From assembly GCA_027345905.1 (NCBI GenBank), contig DAIETC010000063.1, positions 1-5,617 on the forward strand: 5,617 bases of DNA. Reading direction: 5' to 3'. The notes beneath the pieces are model-generated. The model searched no databases and was not told the origin of the DNA. It saw only the letters and a list, made by a program, of their open reading frames with translations. This stretch comes from Kineosporiaceae bacterium. GTDB lineage: Bacteria > Actinomycetota > Actinomycetes > Actinomycetales > Angustibacteraceae. Every line of letters begins with the position of its first letter. Position 1 is the stretch's first letter. Shown here in pieces: positions 1 through 5,557 of the stretch. The translations under genes and the position numbers were made by a program.

Positions 1-317
1 CGCTCGCTGACCAGGCTGGTGCGGATCTGGACGCTGACGTCCACACCGTCCAGGAGCACGCACGTGCGCTCCGGGTCAGTGCACAGCACCAACGGCAGCC
101 GGGCACCCTCGGCGGCGGTGGCCACCTGGTCGTGCAGGTCGACATCGTGATCGAGGCACCACCAGGCCAGCGCCCGGTACATCGCACCGGTGTCGAGGTA
201 GGACAGCCCCAGGCGCCGGGCGACCTCGCGCGAGACGGTGGACTTGCCTGAGCCGCTCGGCCCGTCGACCGCGACGACGACCGGGCGCGCACCATCGGTG
301 CGTGGGGGCGTGCTCAC
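1..317 (-). CDS. cmk: Cytidylate kinase (CMP/dCMP kinase), N-terminal part, cut by window edge
   Basis: Cmk transfers phosphate from ATP to CMP or dCMP in the cytoplasm, giving CDP/dCDP for RNA, DNA and lipid synthesis. Seen: 105 complete codons from a GTG at 315-317 and no stop before the edge. Residues 19-27 form the P-loop GPSGSGKST. They are followed by YLDTGAMYRA (40-49), a strongly conserved Cmk nucleotide-monophosphate-site motif, and near the visible end by DVSVQIRTSLVS, matching the family motif around the insert domain. The start is fixed by AAGGAG seven bases upstream and by the usual short lead before the P-loop. Cmk proteins are about 220-230 residues, so roughly half is missing to the left. 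It follows tyrA after 45 bases, the widest gap in the gene train, and could be partly independent in expression. In many actinobacteria the next gene is der/engA, which cannot be seen here. Identity is very secure. Confidence 0.96.
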   Translation of the reverse strand, partial: MSTPPRTDGARPVVVAVDGPSGSGKSTVSREVARRLGLSYLDTGAMYRALAWWCLDHDVDLHDQVATAAEGARLPLVLCTDPERTCVLLDGVDVSVQIRTSLVSE

Positions 318-324
318 GGGGGTG

Positions 325-330
325 CTCCTT
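325..330 (-). promoter_or_regulatory. Ribosome binding site of cmk
   Basis: On the minus strand AAGGAG stands seven bases before the GTG at 315-317. It is the clearest Shine-Dalgarno sequence in the window. It decides the cmk start and suggests that cmk, unlike the overlapping genes upstream, does not rely on translational coupling. Confidence 0.8.
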
Positions 331-348
331 GGACGGGGGACGGCCAGC

Positions 349-378
349 AGCCTAGTCGAGGATCACCCGTGGACGTTC
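349..378 (-). promoter_or_regulatory. Weak candidate internal promoter before cmk
   Basis: In the tyrA-cmk gap the minus strand reads CGACTAGGCT, giving a -10-like TAGGCT at 349-354. The core CGACTAGG is also present at the much better promoter upstream of the ParA gene. No good -35 is found: the hexamer 18 bases upstream is GAACGT, inside the end of tyrA. It could give cmk extra transcription, but the match may be chance. Confidence 0.2.
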
Positions 379-1454
379 CAGCCGAGCTCGCGCAGGGCCT
401 CTCGCAGGCGCTGCTCGACGGCGGGCAGGACGGCGATCTCGGCCAGCCCGACCGGCTGCCCGGCGCTGTGTTCCAGTCGCAGGTCCTCCAGGTTCACCCC
501 GGCCGCACCCACGTCGTGCAGCAGCCGGGCCAGCTCGCCGGACCGGTCCGGCACCAGGACGACGACGCTGGCGTACGACGTGGGCGCCCCCCCGTGCTTG
601 CCCGGGATGCGCGCCTGGCCCCGGTTGCCCTCGCAGACCAGCCCGGCGATCGTGGCGCGGGCGCCGGTCGGCGAGCCGTCCGCGATCGCGTCCAACGCGC
701 GTAGCAGCTCGCCCAGGTCGGTCTGCATCTGACGCAGCACCCGGACGACGGCCGCGGCGTTGCCGGCGAGGATCTGGGTCCACATCGCCGGGTCACTGGC
801 CGCGATCCGGGTGACGTCGCGGATCCCTTGCCCGGCAAGGGCCACGGCCTGGTCGGGAAGGTCGCGCAGCCGGGCGGCGACCAGGCTCGCCGCGACCTGC
901 GGGGCGTGCGAGATGACGGCCACGGCCTCGTCGTGCTCGCCGGCGTCCATCAGCGCGACCACCCCGCCGAGCGCGCTCGCCACGGTGCGCACCAGCGTGA
1001 GCGCACCCGGGTCGGTCTCGGCCGAGGTCGTCAGCACCCAGGGTCGGCCGACGAACAGGTCGGCCCTGGCCGCGACGGCGCCCGAGCGTTCCCGTCCTGC
1101 AAGGGGGTGACCGCCCACGTACCGGTCGAGTGGGCATCCCTTGCGCCGCAGGCTTTCCAGGGGTCCGGCCTTGACGCTCGCGACGTCCGTGACGACCGCG
1201 CGCGGGAAGGTGAGCAGCTCGGCGGCGACCACGTCGGCCACCACGTCGGGCGGTGCCGCGACGACGACCAGGCCGGGGTCGTCGTCCGGGCTGGCGAACC
1301 GACCGGCGCCCAGGTCGCGGGCCAGCGCCTGCGCCGTCGGCGACGGGTCGGTGAGGACGACGTCGACGCCCCGCGCCGATAGGGCCAGGCCGAGGCTGGT
1401 GCCGAGCAGGCCGGTGCCCACGACCCGCACCTGTGCGGGAAGCTCGCCGCTCAC
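363..1454 (-). CDS. tyrA: Prephenate dehydrogenase with C-terminal ACT domain
   Basis: TyrA oxidatively decarboxylates prephenate to 4-hydroxyphenylpyruvate with NAD(P)+, the committed step to tyrosine; some family members use arogenate, and the sequence does not settle this. Seen in 363 residues: a dinucleotide-binding glycine motif GTGLLG (13-18) after a beta strand; GGHPLAG (114-120), whose His116 matches the catalytic histidine of the family; SHAPQ (182-186) in the helical dimerisation domain; and from about 292 an ACT-like domain (SVVVLVPDRSGELARLLHDVG, then VNLEDLRLEH). ACT domains commonly bind amino acids, so feedback by tyrosine is plausible but inferred. The start is a GTG ten bases after the aroH stop. 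No convincing ribosome binding site precedes it, so translation is probably coupled to aroH, whose product feeds this enzyme. Length is normal for actinobacterial TyrA with an ACT domain. Confidence 0.95.
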   Translation of the reverse strand: MSGELPAQVRVVGTGLLGTSLGLALSARGVDVVLTDPSPTAQALARDLGAGRFASPDDDPGLVVVAAPPDVVADVVAAELLTFPRAVVTDVASVKAGPLESLRRKGCPLDRYVGGHPLAGRERSGAVAARADLFVGRPWVLTTSAETDPGALTLVRTVASALGGVVALMDAGEHDEAVAVISHAPQVAASLVAARLRDLPDQAVALAGQGIRDVTRIAASDPAMWTQILAGNAAAVVRVLRQMQTDLGELLRALDAIADGSPTGARATIAGLVCEGNRGQARIPGKHGGAPTSYASVVVLVPDRSGELARLLHDVGAAGVNLEDLRLEHSAGQPVGLAEIAVLPAVEQRLREALRELGWNVHG

Positions 1455-1464
1455 TGGGCGCCGT

Positions 1465-1827
1465 TCACTGGGCCAGGTCGCGGCGCAGCGCCTCGGCGCC
1501 GCGCAGGTAGACGTGCCGCACCTGGGCGCGCGGCACCGACATCTCGGCGTGCGCCATCAGGCGCACCACTCGCGGCAGGGCGCCGGGCACGTCGATCTCG
1601 GTCGTGCACAGCAGCGGAACCTCGCCCAGCCCCAGCTCGCGGGCGGCCAGCGCGGGGAACTCGCTGCGCAGGTCGGGGGTGGCGGTGAAGACGATCGAGA
1701 TCAGGTCGTCGACCGGCAGCTCGTTGGCGCGCAGCACCTCGGTGACCAGCTCGCGGGTGGCGGCCAGCAGGTGCTCGCGCTCGTCCACGTCGAGCTGGAT
1801 CGCGCCGCGGATGGCTCGAACGGCCAT
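1465..1827 (-). CDS. aroH: Monofunctional AroH-type chorismate mutase
   Basis: This enzyme rearranges chorismate to prephenate, the substrate of TyrA encoded immediately downstream. The 120-residue product matches the trimeric AroH class (Bacillus subtilis type, about 127 residues), not the all-helical AroQ class. By alignment from memory, the B. subtilis active-site residues are all retained: Arg7, Phe57, Cys74 (Cys75), Glu77 (Glu78), Arg89 (Arg90), Tyr107 (Tyr108) and Arg115 (Arg116). The one-residue shift comes from a shorter loop after ARELG. Diagnostic strings are AIRGAI at the N-terminus, TATPDL (48-53) and RHVYL (104-108). The start is the ATG at 1825-1827, which shares one base with the rluB stop (TGATG). 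An in-frame GTG further upstream extends the frame to 1884, but it adds only a low-complexity Arg/Gly-rich stretch overlapping rluB and is rejected. Catalytic class is secure. Confidence 0.95.
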   Translation of the reverse strand: MAVRAIRGAIQLDVDEREHLLAATRELVTEVLRANELPVDDLISIVFTATPDLRSEFPALAARELGLGEVPLLCTTEIDVPGALPRVVRLMAHAEMSVPRAQVRHVYLRGAEALRRDLAQ

Positions 1828-2669
1828 CACAGGTCGACCGCGGCGAACAGGGCGCTGACCTCGTCGGCGCCCAGGACCCGCCATCGTCCCTGCCGCAGCT
1901 CGCCCAGCTGCACGGGGCCCACCTGCACCCGGACCAGGCGGATGACCGGGTGCCCCACGGCGTCCAGCAAGCGGCGTACGACGTGCTTGCGCCCCTCGTG
2001 CAGCACCAGCTCGACCAGCGCCTTGCCCGGTTGGCTGTCGACCACCTTGAAGCTGTCGACCTGAACCGGGCCGTCGTCCAGCTCGACGCCGGCGCGCAGC
2101 CGCTGGCCCACGTCGCGGGCCAGCGGCCCGGGCACCTCGGCGAGGTAGGTCTTGGGCACCTCGTACGACGGGTGCTGCAGCCGGTGCCCCAGCTCGCCGT
2201 CGTTGGTGAGCAGGATGAGCCCCTCGGTGTCGGAGTCCAGGCGCCCGACATGGAAGAGCCGCTCGGGACGGTCGTAGACGAAGTCCCCCAACGAGATCCG
2301 GCCCTGCTCGTCACTCATCGTCGACACCACGCCCGCCGGTTTGTTGAACGCCAGGTACAGCCGCGTGGCGTCCAGCTGCAGCCGGACCCCGTCGACGTGC
2401 ACCACGTGGCGGGCCGGGTCGATCCGCACGCCCTGGTCGCGCACCACATGCCCGTCCACCTGCACCCGGCCGGCGTCAATGAGGATCTCGCTCTTGCGCC
2501 GGCTGCCGACCCCGGCCTGCGCCAGGACCTTCTGCAGCCGTACCCCGTCCGGGTCGTGGACATCGACGGTGACCTCGGGCACCGGAGCCTGGCGGCGCAC
2601 CTGCCCCTTGCGGCGCACCGGCCGGCGCGCGGGCGCACCCCGTGAGCCGTCGCTGCGTCCTTGCGTCAT
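1827..2669 (-). CDS. rluB: RsuA/RluB-family 23S rRNA pseudouridine synthase
   Basis: The family isomerises a uridine in large-subunit rRNA to pseudouridine; E. coli RluB acts at U2605 of 23S rRNA, and that specificity is assumed here. The 280-residue product has, in order: an Arg/Lys-rich, probably disordered tail (1-30); an S4 RNA-binding domain (about 42-100, RLQKVLAQAGVGSRRKSE); the NKPAG strand (109-113); the catalytic motif GRLDSDTEGLILLTNDG (142-158) with Asp145 as nucleophile; and the C-terminal EGRKHVVRRLL (225-235) with HPVIRLVRV (240-248). The start is the ATG at 2667-2669 in an ATGA overlap with the scpB stop. The open frame runs further upstream to 3035, but that part lies inside scpB and is low-complexity Arg/Pro/Gly. 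The basic tail is common in actinobacterial homologues and probably aids rRNA contact. RluB is the usual name for this operon position; the exact target base is inference. Confidence 0.93.
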   Translation of the reverse strand: MTQGRSDGSRGAPARRPVRRKGQVRRQAPVPEVTVDVHDPDGVRLQKVLAQAGVGSRRKSEILIDAGRVQVDGHVVRDQGVRIDPARHVVHVDGVRLQLDATRLYLAFNKPAGVVSTMSDEQGRISLGDFVYDRPERLFHVGRLDSDTEGLILLTNDGELGHRLQHPSYEVPKTYLAEVPGPLARDVGQRLRAGVELDDGPVQVDSFKVVDSQPGKALVELVLHEGRKHVVRRLLDAVGHPVIRLVRVQVGPVQLGELRQGRWRVLGADEVSALFAAVDL

Positions 2670-3265
2670 GGCCAGCCTCCGTCGTCCATCTCGTCGAGCG
2701 CGTCCACCTCGGGAAGGTACGGGGCCAGCGCCGGCAGGTCGTCGACGCTCGTGAGCCCCAGCCGCTCCAGGAAGTAGGTGGTGGTCCCGTACAGGATCGC
2801 ACCGCTGTCGTCGTCGTGGCCGCGCTCCTCCAGCAACCCCCGGGTCAGCAGCGTGCGGACGACGCCGTCGACGTTGACGCCGCGCACCGCGCTGACCCGC
2901 GCCCGGCTCACCGGCTGACGGTAGGCCACCACGGCGAGGGTCTCCAGCGCGGCCTGGGTCAGCCGGGCCTGCTGGCCGTCGACCAGGAACCGTTCGACCA
3001 CCTCGGCATACTCGCTGCGGCTGAAGATGCGCCACCCGCCGGCCACCTCGCGCAGCTCGAATCCGCGGCCGGCCTCGTCGTACTCGCCGGCCAGCTCACC
3101 CAGGACCAGCTCGACCTCCTCGGTCGCAACCTGCAGCACGCCGGCCAGCGCCTGCACGCTCAACGGCTCGTCGGTGACCATCAGGACGGCCTCGATCGCC
3201 CCCCGGACGCCGGAGGGCGGCATCTGCAGGTCGGTGCCGGCACGCTCGGGCGGCGGAACGCTCAT
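2666..3265 (-). CDS. scpB: Segregation and condensation protein B
   Basis: ScpB is a dimeric winged-helix (kite) subunit that binds the ScpA kleisin in the Smc-ScpAB condensin, which compacts and resolves newly replicated chromosomes. The 199-residue protein has a first winged helix (about 18-95, including AIEAVLMVTDEPLS, then GGWRIFSRSEYA at 77-87) and a second (about 100-170). The second carries the signature RLTQAALETLAVVAYRQP (101-118), RGVNVDGVVRTLLTRGLLEE (128-147) and LYGTTTYFLERLGL (158-171). Family members are about 180-220 residues, so this one is complete. The ATG at 3263-3265 lies in a four-base ATGA overlap with scpA, expected for two subunits needed in a set ratio. The C-terminal acidic stretch (about 186-195) is the only variable-looking part. 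Confidence 0.96.
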   Translation of the reverse strand: MSVPPPERAGTDLQMPPSGVRGAIEAVLMVTDEPLSVQALAGVLQVATEEVELVLGELAGEYDEAGRGFELREVAGGWRIFSRSEYAEVVERFLVDGQQARLTQAALETLAVVAYRQPVSRARVSAVRGVNVDGVVRTLLTRGLLEERGHDDDSGAILYGTTTYFLERLGLTSVDDLPALAPYLPEVDALDEMDDGGWP

Positions 3266-4131
3266 GGGCGCTGCGCCTGCGTGTCGGTGCCCTCGTCGGG
3301 CGCGTCCGGCTCGTCGAACTCGTCGCTGACGTCGACCTCGCCCTCGTCGCTGCCGGTCCAGGCGATGGTCAGCTCGGCCAACGGTGCCTGCTGCTCGAAG
3401 CTGACCATGCCGTCCCGGAACAGCTCGAGCAGCGCAAGGAAGCGGGCGACGACCACCACGGTGCCGTCGGCGTCGCGGGTCAGGGCGCGAAAGGTCGCCG
3501 AACGCTGCCGGCGCAGCCGGGTCACCAGCAGCGCCGCCTGCTCGCGGACGCTGACCGTGGGGGCGTGCAGGTGCTCCAGGCCGACGGCGGCCGGGACGCG
3601 CGGGGTCAGCGCCTGCGCGGCGATCCTGGCCAGCTGCTCGGGGCTGATGCTCATCACCAGCTCGGGCAGCAGGGCCGACAGGTGTGGGTCGAGGGGCACC
3701 GACCGGGCATGGCGGCGTCCGGTCTCGGCCATGCGGGTCGCAAAGACGTCGGCGACCTGTTTGAACGCGCGGTACTGCAGCAGCCGCACGAACAGCAGGT
3801 CGCGCGCCTGCAGCATCGCCAGGTCGTCCTCGTCCTCGACGCTGGCCGACGGCAGCAGCCGCGCCGCCTTCAGGTCGAGCAGGGTGGCGGCCACGACGAG
3901 GAACTCGCTGGCCTGCCCGAGGTCCCAGGTGCTGCCGGAGGCGCGGATGTGCGCGACGAACTCGTCGGTGACCTTGGCCAGGGCGACCTCGGTGATGTCG
4001 AGCTGGTGCTTGCCGATCAGCCCGAGCAGCAGGTCGAAGGGGCCCTCGAACACGTCCAGGTGCACCTCGAACGCGCTGGAGCGCCCGCGCCCGGAGGGTG
4101 CGGCGGGCGGTGCGTCGACCACGACGGTCAC
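3262..4131 (-). CDS. scpA: Segregation and condensation protein A (Smc kleisin)
   Basis: ScpA bridges the two Smc heads to close the condensin ring and recruits ScpB. The 289-residue product opens with a short linker, then the kleisin N-terminal helical domain FEVHLDVFEGPFDLLLGLI (21-39), HQLDITEVALAKVTDEF (42-58) and SEFLVVAATLLDLKAARLLP (75-94). A middle ScpB-binding region follows, and a C-terminal winged helix (about 205-257; VVVARFLALLELFRDGMVSFEQ) that in the family contacts the Smc ATPase head. Residues 261-289 form an Asp/Glu-rich, probably disordered tail. The chosen start is the GTG at 4129-4131, seven bases after the parA-like stop. No good ribosome binding site is visible, which fits translational coupling. 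A second in-frame GTG three codons on would change little. smc itself is not in the window. Confidence 0.95.
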   Translation of the reverse strand: MTVVVDAPPAAPSGRGRSSAFEVHLDVFEGPFDLLLGLIGKHQLDITEVALAKVTDEFVAHIRASGSTWDLGQASEFLVVAATLLDLKAARLLPSASVEDEDDLAMLQARDLLFVRLLQYRAFKQVADVFATRMAETGRRHARSVPLDPHLSALLPELVMSISPEQLARIAAQALTPRVPAAVGLEHLHAPTVSVREQAALLVTRLRRQRSATFRALTRDADGTVVVVARFLALLELFRDGMVSFEQQAPLAELTIAWTGSDEGEVDVSDEFDEPDAPDEGTDTQAQRP

Positions 4132-4138
4132 CGCCGGC

Positions 4139-5092
4139 TCAGGCGACGTCGCCGCGGGCGATCAGCTCGCGCGCGAGCTGGCGGTAGGCCTGCGCGCCCG
4201 CGTGGGTGGCGGCGTACACCGTGATCGGCTCGGCGGCGACGGTGGCGTCGGGGAACTTCACGGTGCGCCCGATGACGGTGTGAAAGACGGTGTCGCCGAA
4301 GGCCTCAACCACCCGCGCAACGACCTCGCGGCTGTGCAGGGTGCGCCCGTCGTACATCGTGGCCAGGATGCCGTCGATCTCCAGCTTCGGGTTCAGCCGG
4401 TCCTGCACCTTCTCGATCGTCTCGACGAGCAGGGCGACGCCGCGCAGCGCGAAGAACTCGCACTCCAGCGGGATCAGCACCCCGTGCGCGGCCGTGAGCG
4501 CGTTGACGGTGAGCAGGCCCAGTGAGGGCTGGCAGTCGATGAGGACCACGTCGTAGTCGTCGACGATCGGGCGCAGGGCGCGCGAGAGCACCATCTCGCG
4601 GGCGACCTCGCCCACCAGCTGCACCTCGGCGGCCGACAGGTCGATGTTGGCGGGCAGCAGGTCCAGCCCCGCGACCGCCGTGGGCCGCACCGCCGAGCGC
4701 GCGTCGGTCTCGCGCTGCATCAGCACGTTGTAGATGGTGACGTCCAGCTCGTGCGGGTTGATGCCGAGCCCGACCGACAGCGCCCCCTGGGGGTCGAAGT
4801 CGACGAGCAGGACCTTGCGGCCGACCTCGGCCAGCGCCGCGCCGAGGTTGATGGTCGTCGTCGTCTTGCCGACGCCGCCCTTCTGGTTGCACATGGCGAT
4901 GATCCGGGCCGGGCCGTGCGCGGCCAGCGGTCGGGGCTCGGCGAAGGCGGGCATCGGCCGGTTCGTGGGGCCCAGCTGTCCCTCGCCCTCGTTCTCGGTG
5001 CCCGGCAGGTGACCTTGAGCGGTGCCGGTCGGGGTGGGCGCGGCAGCTTCCGTGACGTCGGTCGGGGGCTGCACGCTCACGAGGTGATCCAC
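4139..5092 (-). CDS. ParA/Soj-like ATPase, orphan, first gene of the scpAB operon
   Basis: This is a ParA-family P-loop ATPase; such proteins dimerise on ATP, bind DNA non-specifically and position chromosomes or other cargo. Seen in 317 residues: a low-complexity Pro/Thr/Glu-rich head (1-62) with no predicted fold; the deviant Walker A KGGVGKTTT (71-79), whose Lys71 is the ParA signature lysine; Walker A' VDFDPQG (97-103); Walker B VVLIDCQPS (182-190) with Asp186; and conserved PLECEFFALRGVALL (208-222) and KFPDATVAAEPI (279-290). No parB gene or parS-like site accompanies it, unlike the oriC-proximal parAB pair. Its place ahead of scpA suggests work with condensin, but that is inference. 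Start choice is uncertain: GGAGA directly abuts the GTG at 5090-5092, which is too close. The GTG at 5078-5080 (313 residues) has GGAGAG 11 bases upstream and is a real alternative. The fold is unaffected. Confidence 0.93.
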   Translation of the reverse strand: MDHLVSVQPPTDVTEAAAPTPTGTAQGHLPGTENEGEGQLGPTNRPMPAFAEPRPLAAHGPARIIAMCNQKGGVGKTTTTINLGAALAEVGRKVLLVDFDPQGALSVGLGINPHELDVTIYNVLMQRETDARSAVRPTAVAGLDLLPANIDLSAAEVQLVGEVAREMVLSRALRPIVDDYDVVLIDCQPSLGLLTVNALTAAHGVLIPLECEFFALRGVALLVETIEKVQDRLNPKLEIDGILATMYDGRTLHSREVVARVVEAFGDTVFHTVIGRTVKFPDATVAAEPITVYAATHAGAQAYRQLARELIARGDVA

Positions 5093-5137
5093 TCTCCGGT
5101 TCGGCTGGCACTGACACGGGACTCTACGTCGCCCGCG

Positions 5138-5167
5138 ACCCTAGTCGGGCGGCGTACACGGCATCAA
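5138..5167 (-). promoter_or_regulatory. Probable SigA-type promoter of the parA-like/scpAB operon
   Basis: The minus strand has a -35 TTGATG (5162-5167) and a -10 TAGGGT (5138-5143) separated by 18 bases, close to the actinobacterial housekeeping consensus TTGAC(A/C) and TA(G/N)NNT. Transcription would start near 5131, giving a leader of about 40-50 bases before the ParA-like gene. No other promoter of similar quality is seen ahead of the gene train. It lies directly after a terminator-like hairpin, a typical arrangement at a unit boundary. Assignment is by consensus only. Confidence 0.6.
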
Positions 5168-5183
5168 GGCAGGCCCAGCGCAT

Positions 5184-5229
5184 GATTGGGGCAACTACGC
5201 ATCGCCGGTGATGCGTAGTTGCCCCGATC
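5184..5229 (-). terminator. Long hairpin downstream of the lipoprotein gene; probable terminator
   Basis: GGGGCAACTACGCATC (5188-5203) and its exact reverse complement at 5210-5225 form a perfect 16-bp stem with a six-base loop (5204-5209). After one mismatch (5187/5226), three more pairs extend it to 5184/5229. It begins immediately after the TGA of the lipoprotein gene (5230-5232) and ends 16 bases before the -35 of the next unit. No T-run follows on either strand; U-less stems are commonly proposed as terminators in actinobacteria. A protein-binding palindrome or an element insulating the promoter is possible. Which strand it serves cannot be proven, but the minus strand is the only one with a gene ending here. 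Confidence 0.7.
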
Positions 5230-5285
5230 TCAGTGATCTGGTGGTGCGGAGGTCGCGGTGGCCGTGACGTGCCAGGTGTCGCCCG
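5226..5285. repeat. 60-bp perfect direct repeat, copy 1
   Basis: These 60 bases, starting GATCTCAG on the plus strand, are identical to 5558-5617, an offset of 332 bases. Copy 1 covers the last 17 codons, the stop and a few bases after the complete lipoprotein gene; its outer GATC also forms the end of the hairpin arm. Confidence 0.95.
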
Positions 5286-5547
5286 TGCACAGGCCGTCCT
5301 TGGCCTGGATCTGCTGGCCCGCCGCCGAGAACGCCCGCAGCCGCACATTGATGCGACAGCCCGATTGTCCGAACCACGACGTGCCACCGGGGCTAAGCGT
5401 CGCACCAGGGCTCAGGCGGCCATCCCCGTCCAGAGTCGTGACCATAATCGTGCTTCGAGTGTCGTTGATGACCCTGACGCCGACCGAAGGTTCCATCTGA
5501 CACCCGGGCATGAGCAGCAGGACCACCACAACCGCCAACGCCCGCAT
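5230..5547 (-). CDS. Small putative lipoprotein of unknown function
   Basis: I do not recognise a named family. The 105-residue product has a short export signal: Met-Arg, a hydrophobic run of Val/Leu (4-13), then MPGC with Cys16 as likely lipidated residue. Met and Pro at -3 and -2 make this a deviant lipobox, so a lipoprotein fate is probable, not certain. The mature part (VGVRVINDTRSTIMVT..., then SPGATLSPGGTSWFG) is rich in beta-prone and Gly/Pro residues and holds two further cysteines, Cys64 and Cys87, which could form a disulfide outside the membrane. A small extracytoplasmic beta domain is the best guess. The ATG at 5545-5547 is preferred because GGGG (5553-5556) lies five bases upstream; a GTG at 5551-5553 would add two residues but overlap that site. 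Codons such as CGA and ATT look less GC-biased than in the neighbouring operon. A near-identical gene end precedes it. Confidence 0.7.
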   Translation of the reverse strand: MRALAVVVVLLLMPGCQMEPSVGVRVINDTRSTIMVTTLDGDGRLSPGATLSPGGTSWFGQSGCRINVRLRAFSAAGQQIQAKDGLCTGDTWHVTATATSAPPDH

Positions 5548-5552
5548 CGCCA

Positions 5553-5556
5553 CCCC
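5553..5556 (-). promoter_or_regulatory. Ribosome binding site of the small lipoprotein gene
   Basis: GGGG followed by TGGCG precedes the ATG at 5545-5547 on the minus strand. The five-base spacing supports that ATG over the GTG at 5551-5553, which overlaps the site. The purine run is short, so strength is modest. Confidence 0.45.
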
Positions 5557-5557
5557 G

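Noticed and set aside
825..841. Palindrome CCCTTGCCCGGCAAGGG inside tyrA
   Set aside because: The two 8-base arms leave a one-base loop, and it encodes conserved TyrA residues (ALAGQG); probably a chance product of codon choice.
1451..2314. A 287-codon minus-strand frame across rluB and aroH
   Set aside because: It is a frame-shifted reading of rluB and aroH, both of which have complete catalytic motifs in their own frames.
2670..3035. N-terminal extension of the rluB frame into scpB
   Set aside because: The extension is low-complexity and overlaps scpB; the ATG at 2667-2669 in the ATGA overlap is the natural start and leaves a normal S4-domain protein.
2642..4525. A 627-codon open frame on the plus strand opposite scpB, scpA and the ParA-like gene
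   Set aside because: It lies antisense to three genes with clear family motifs. Its product is low complexity and resembles no known fold, as expected for a shadow frame in high-GC DNA.
4305..5117. A 270-codon minus-strand frame overlapping the ParA-like gene
   Set aside because: Its translation is Arg/Gly/Pro-rich with no motif, and it shares the strand with an intact ParA carrying all Walker motifs in another frame.
5093..5229. Possible parS or origin-like element next to the ParA-like gene
   Set aside because: The only symmetric sequence is the hairpin, which does not resemble the parS consensus (TGTTTCACGTGAAACA); no iterons or DnaA-box cluster are seen.
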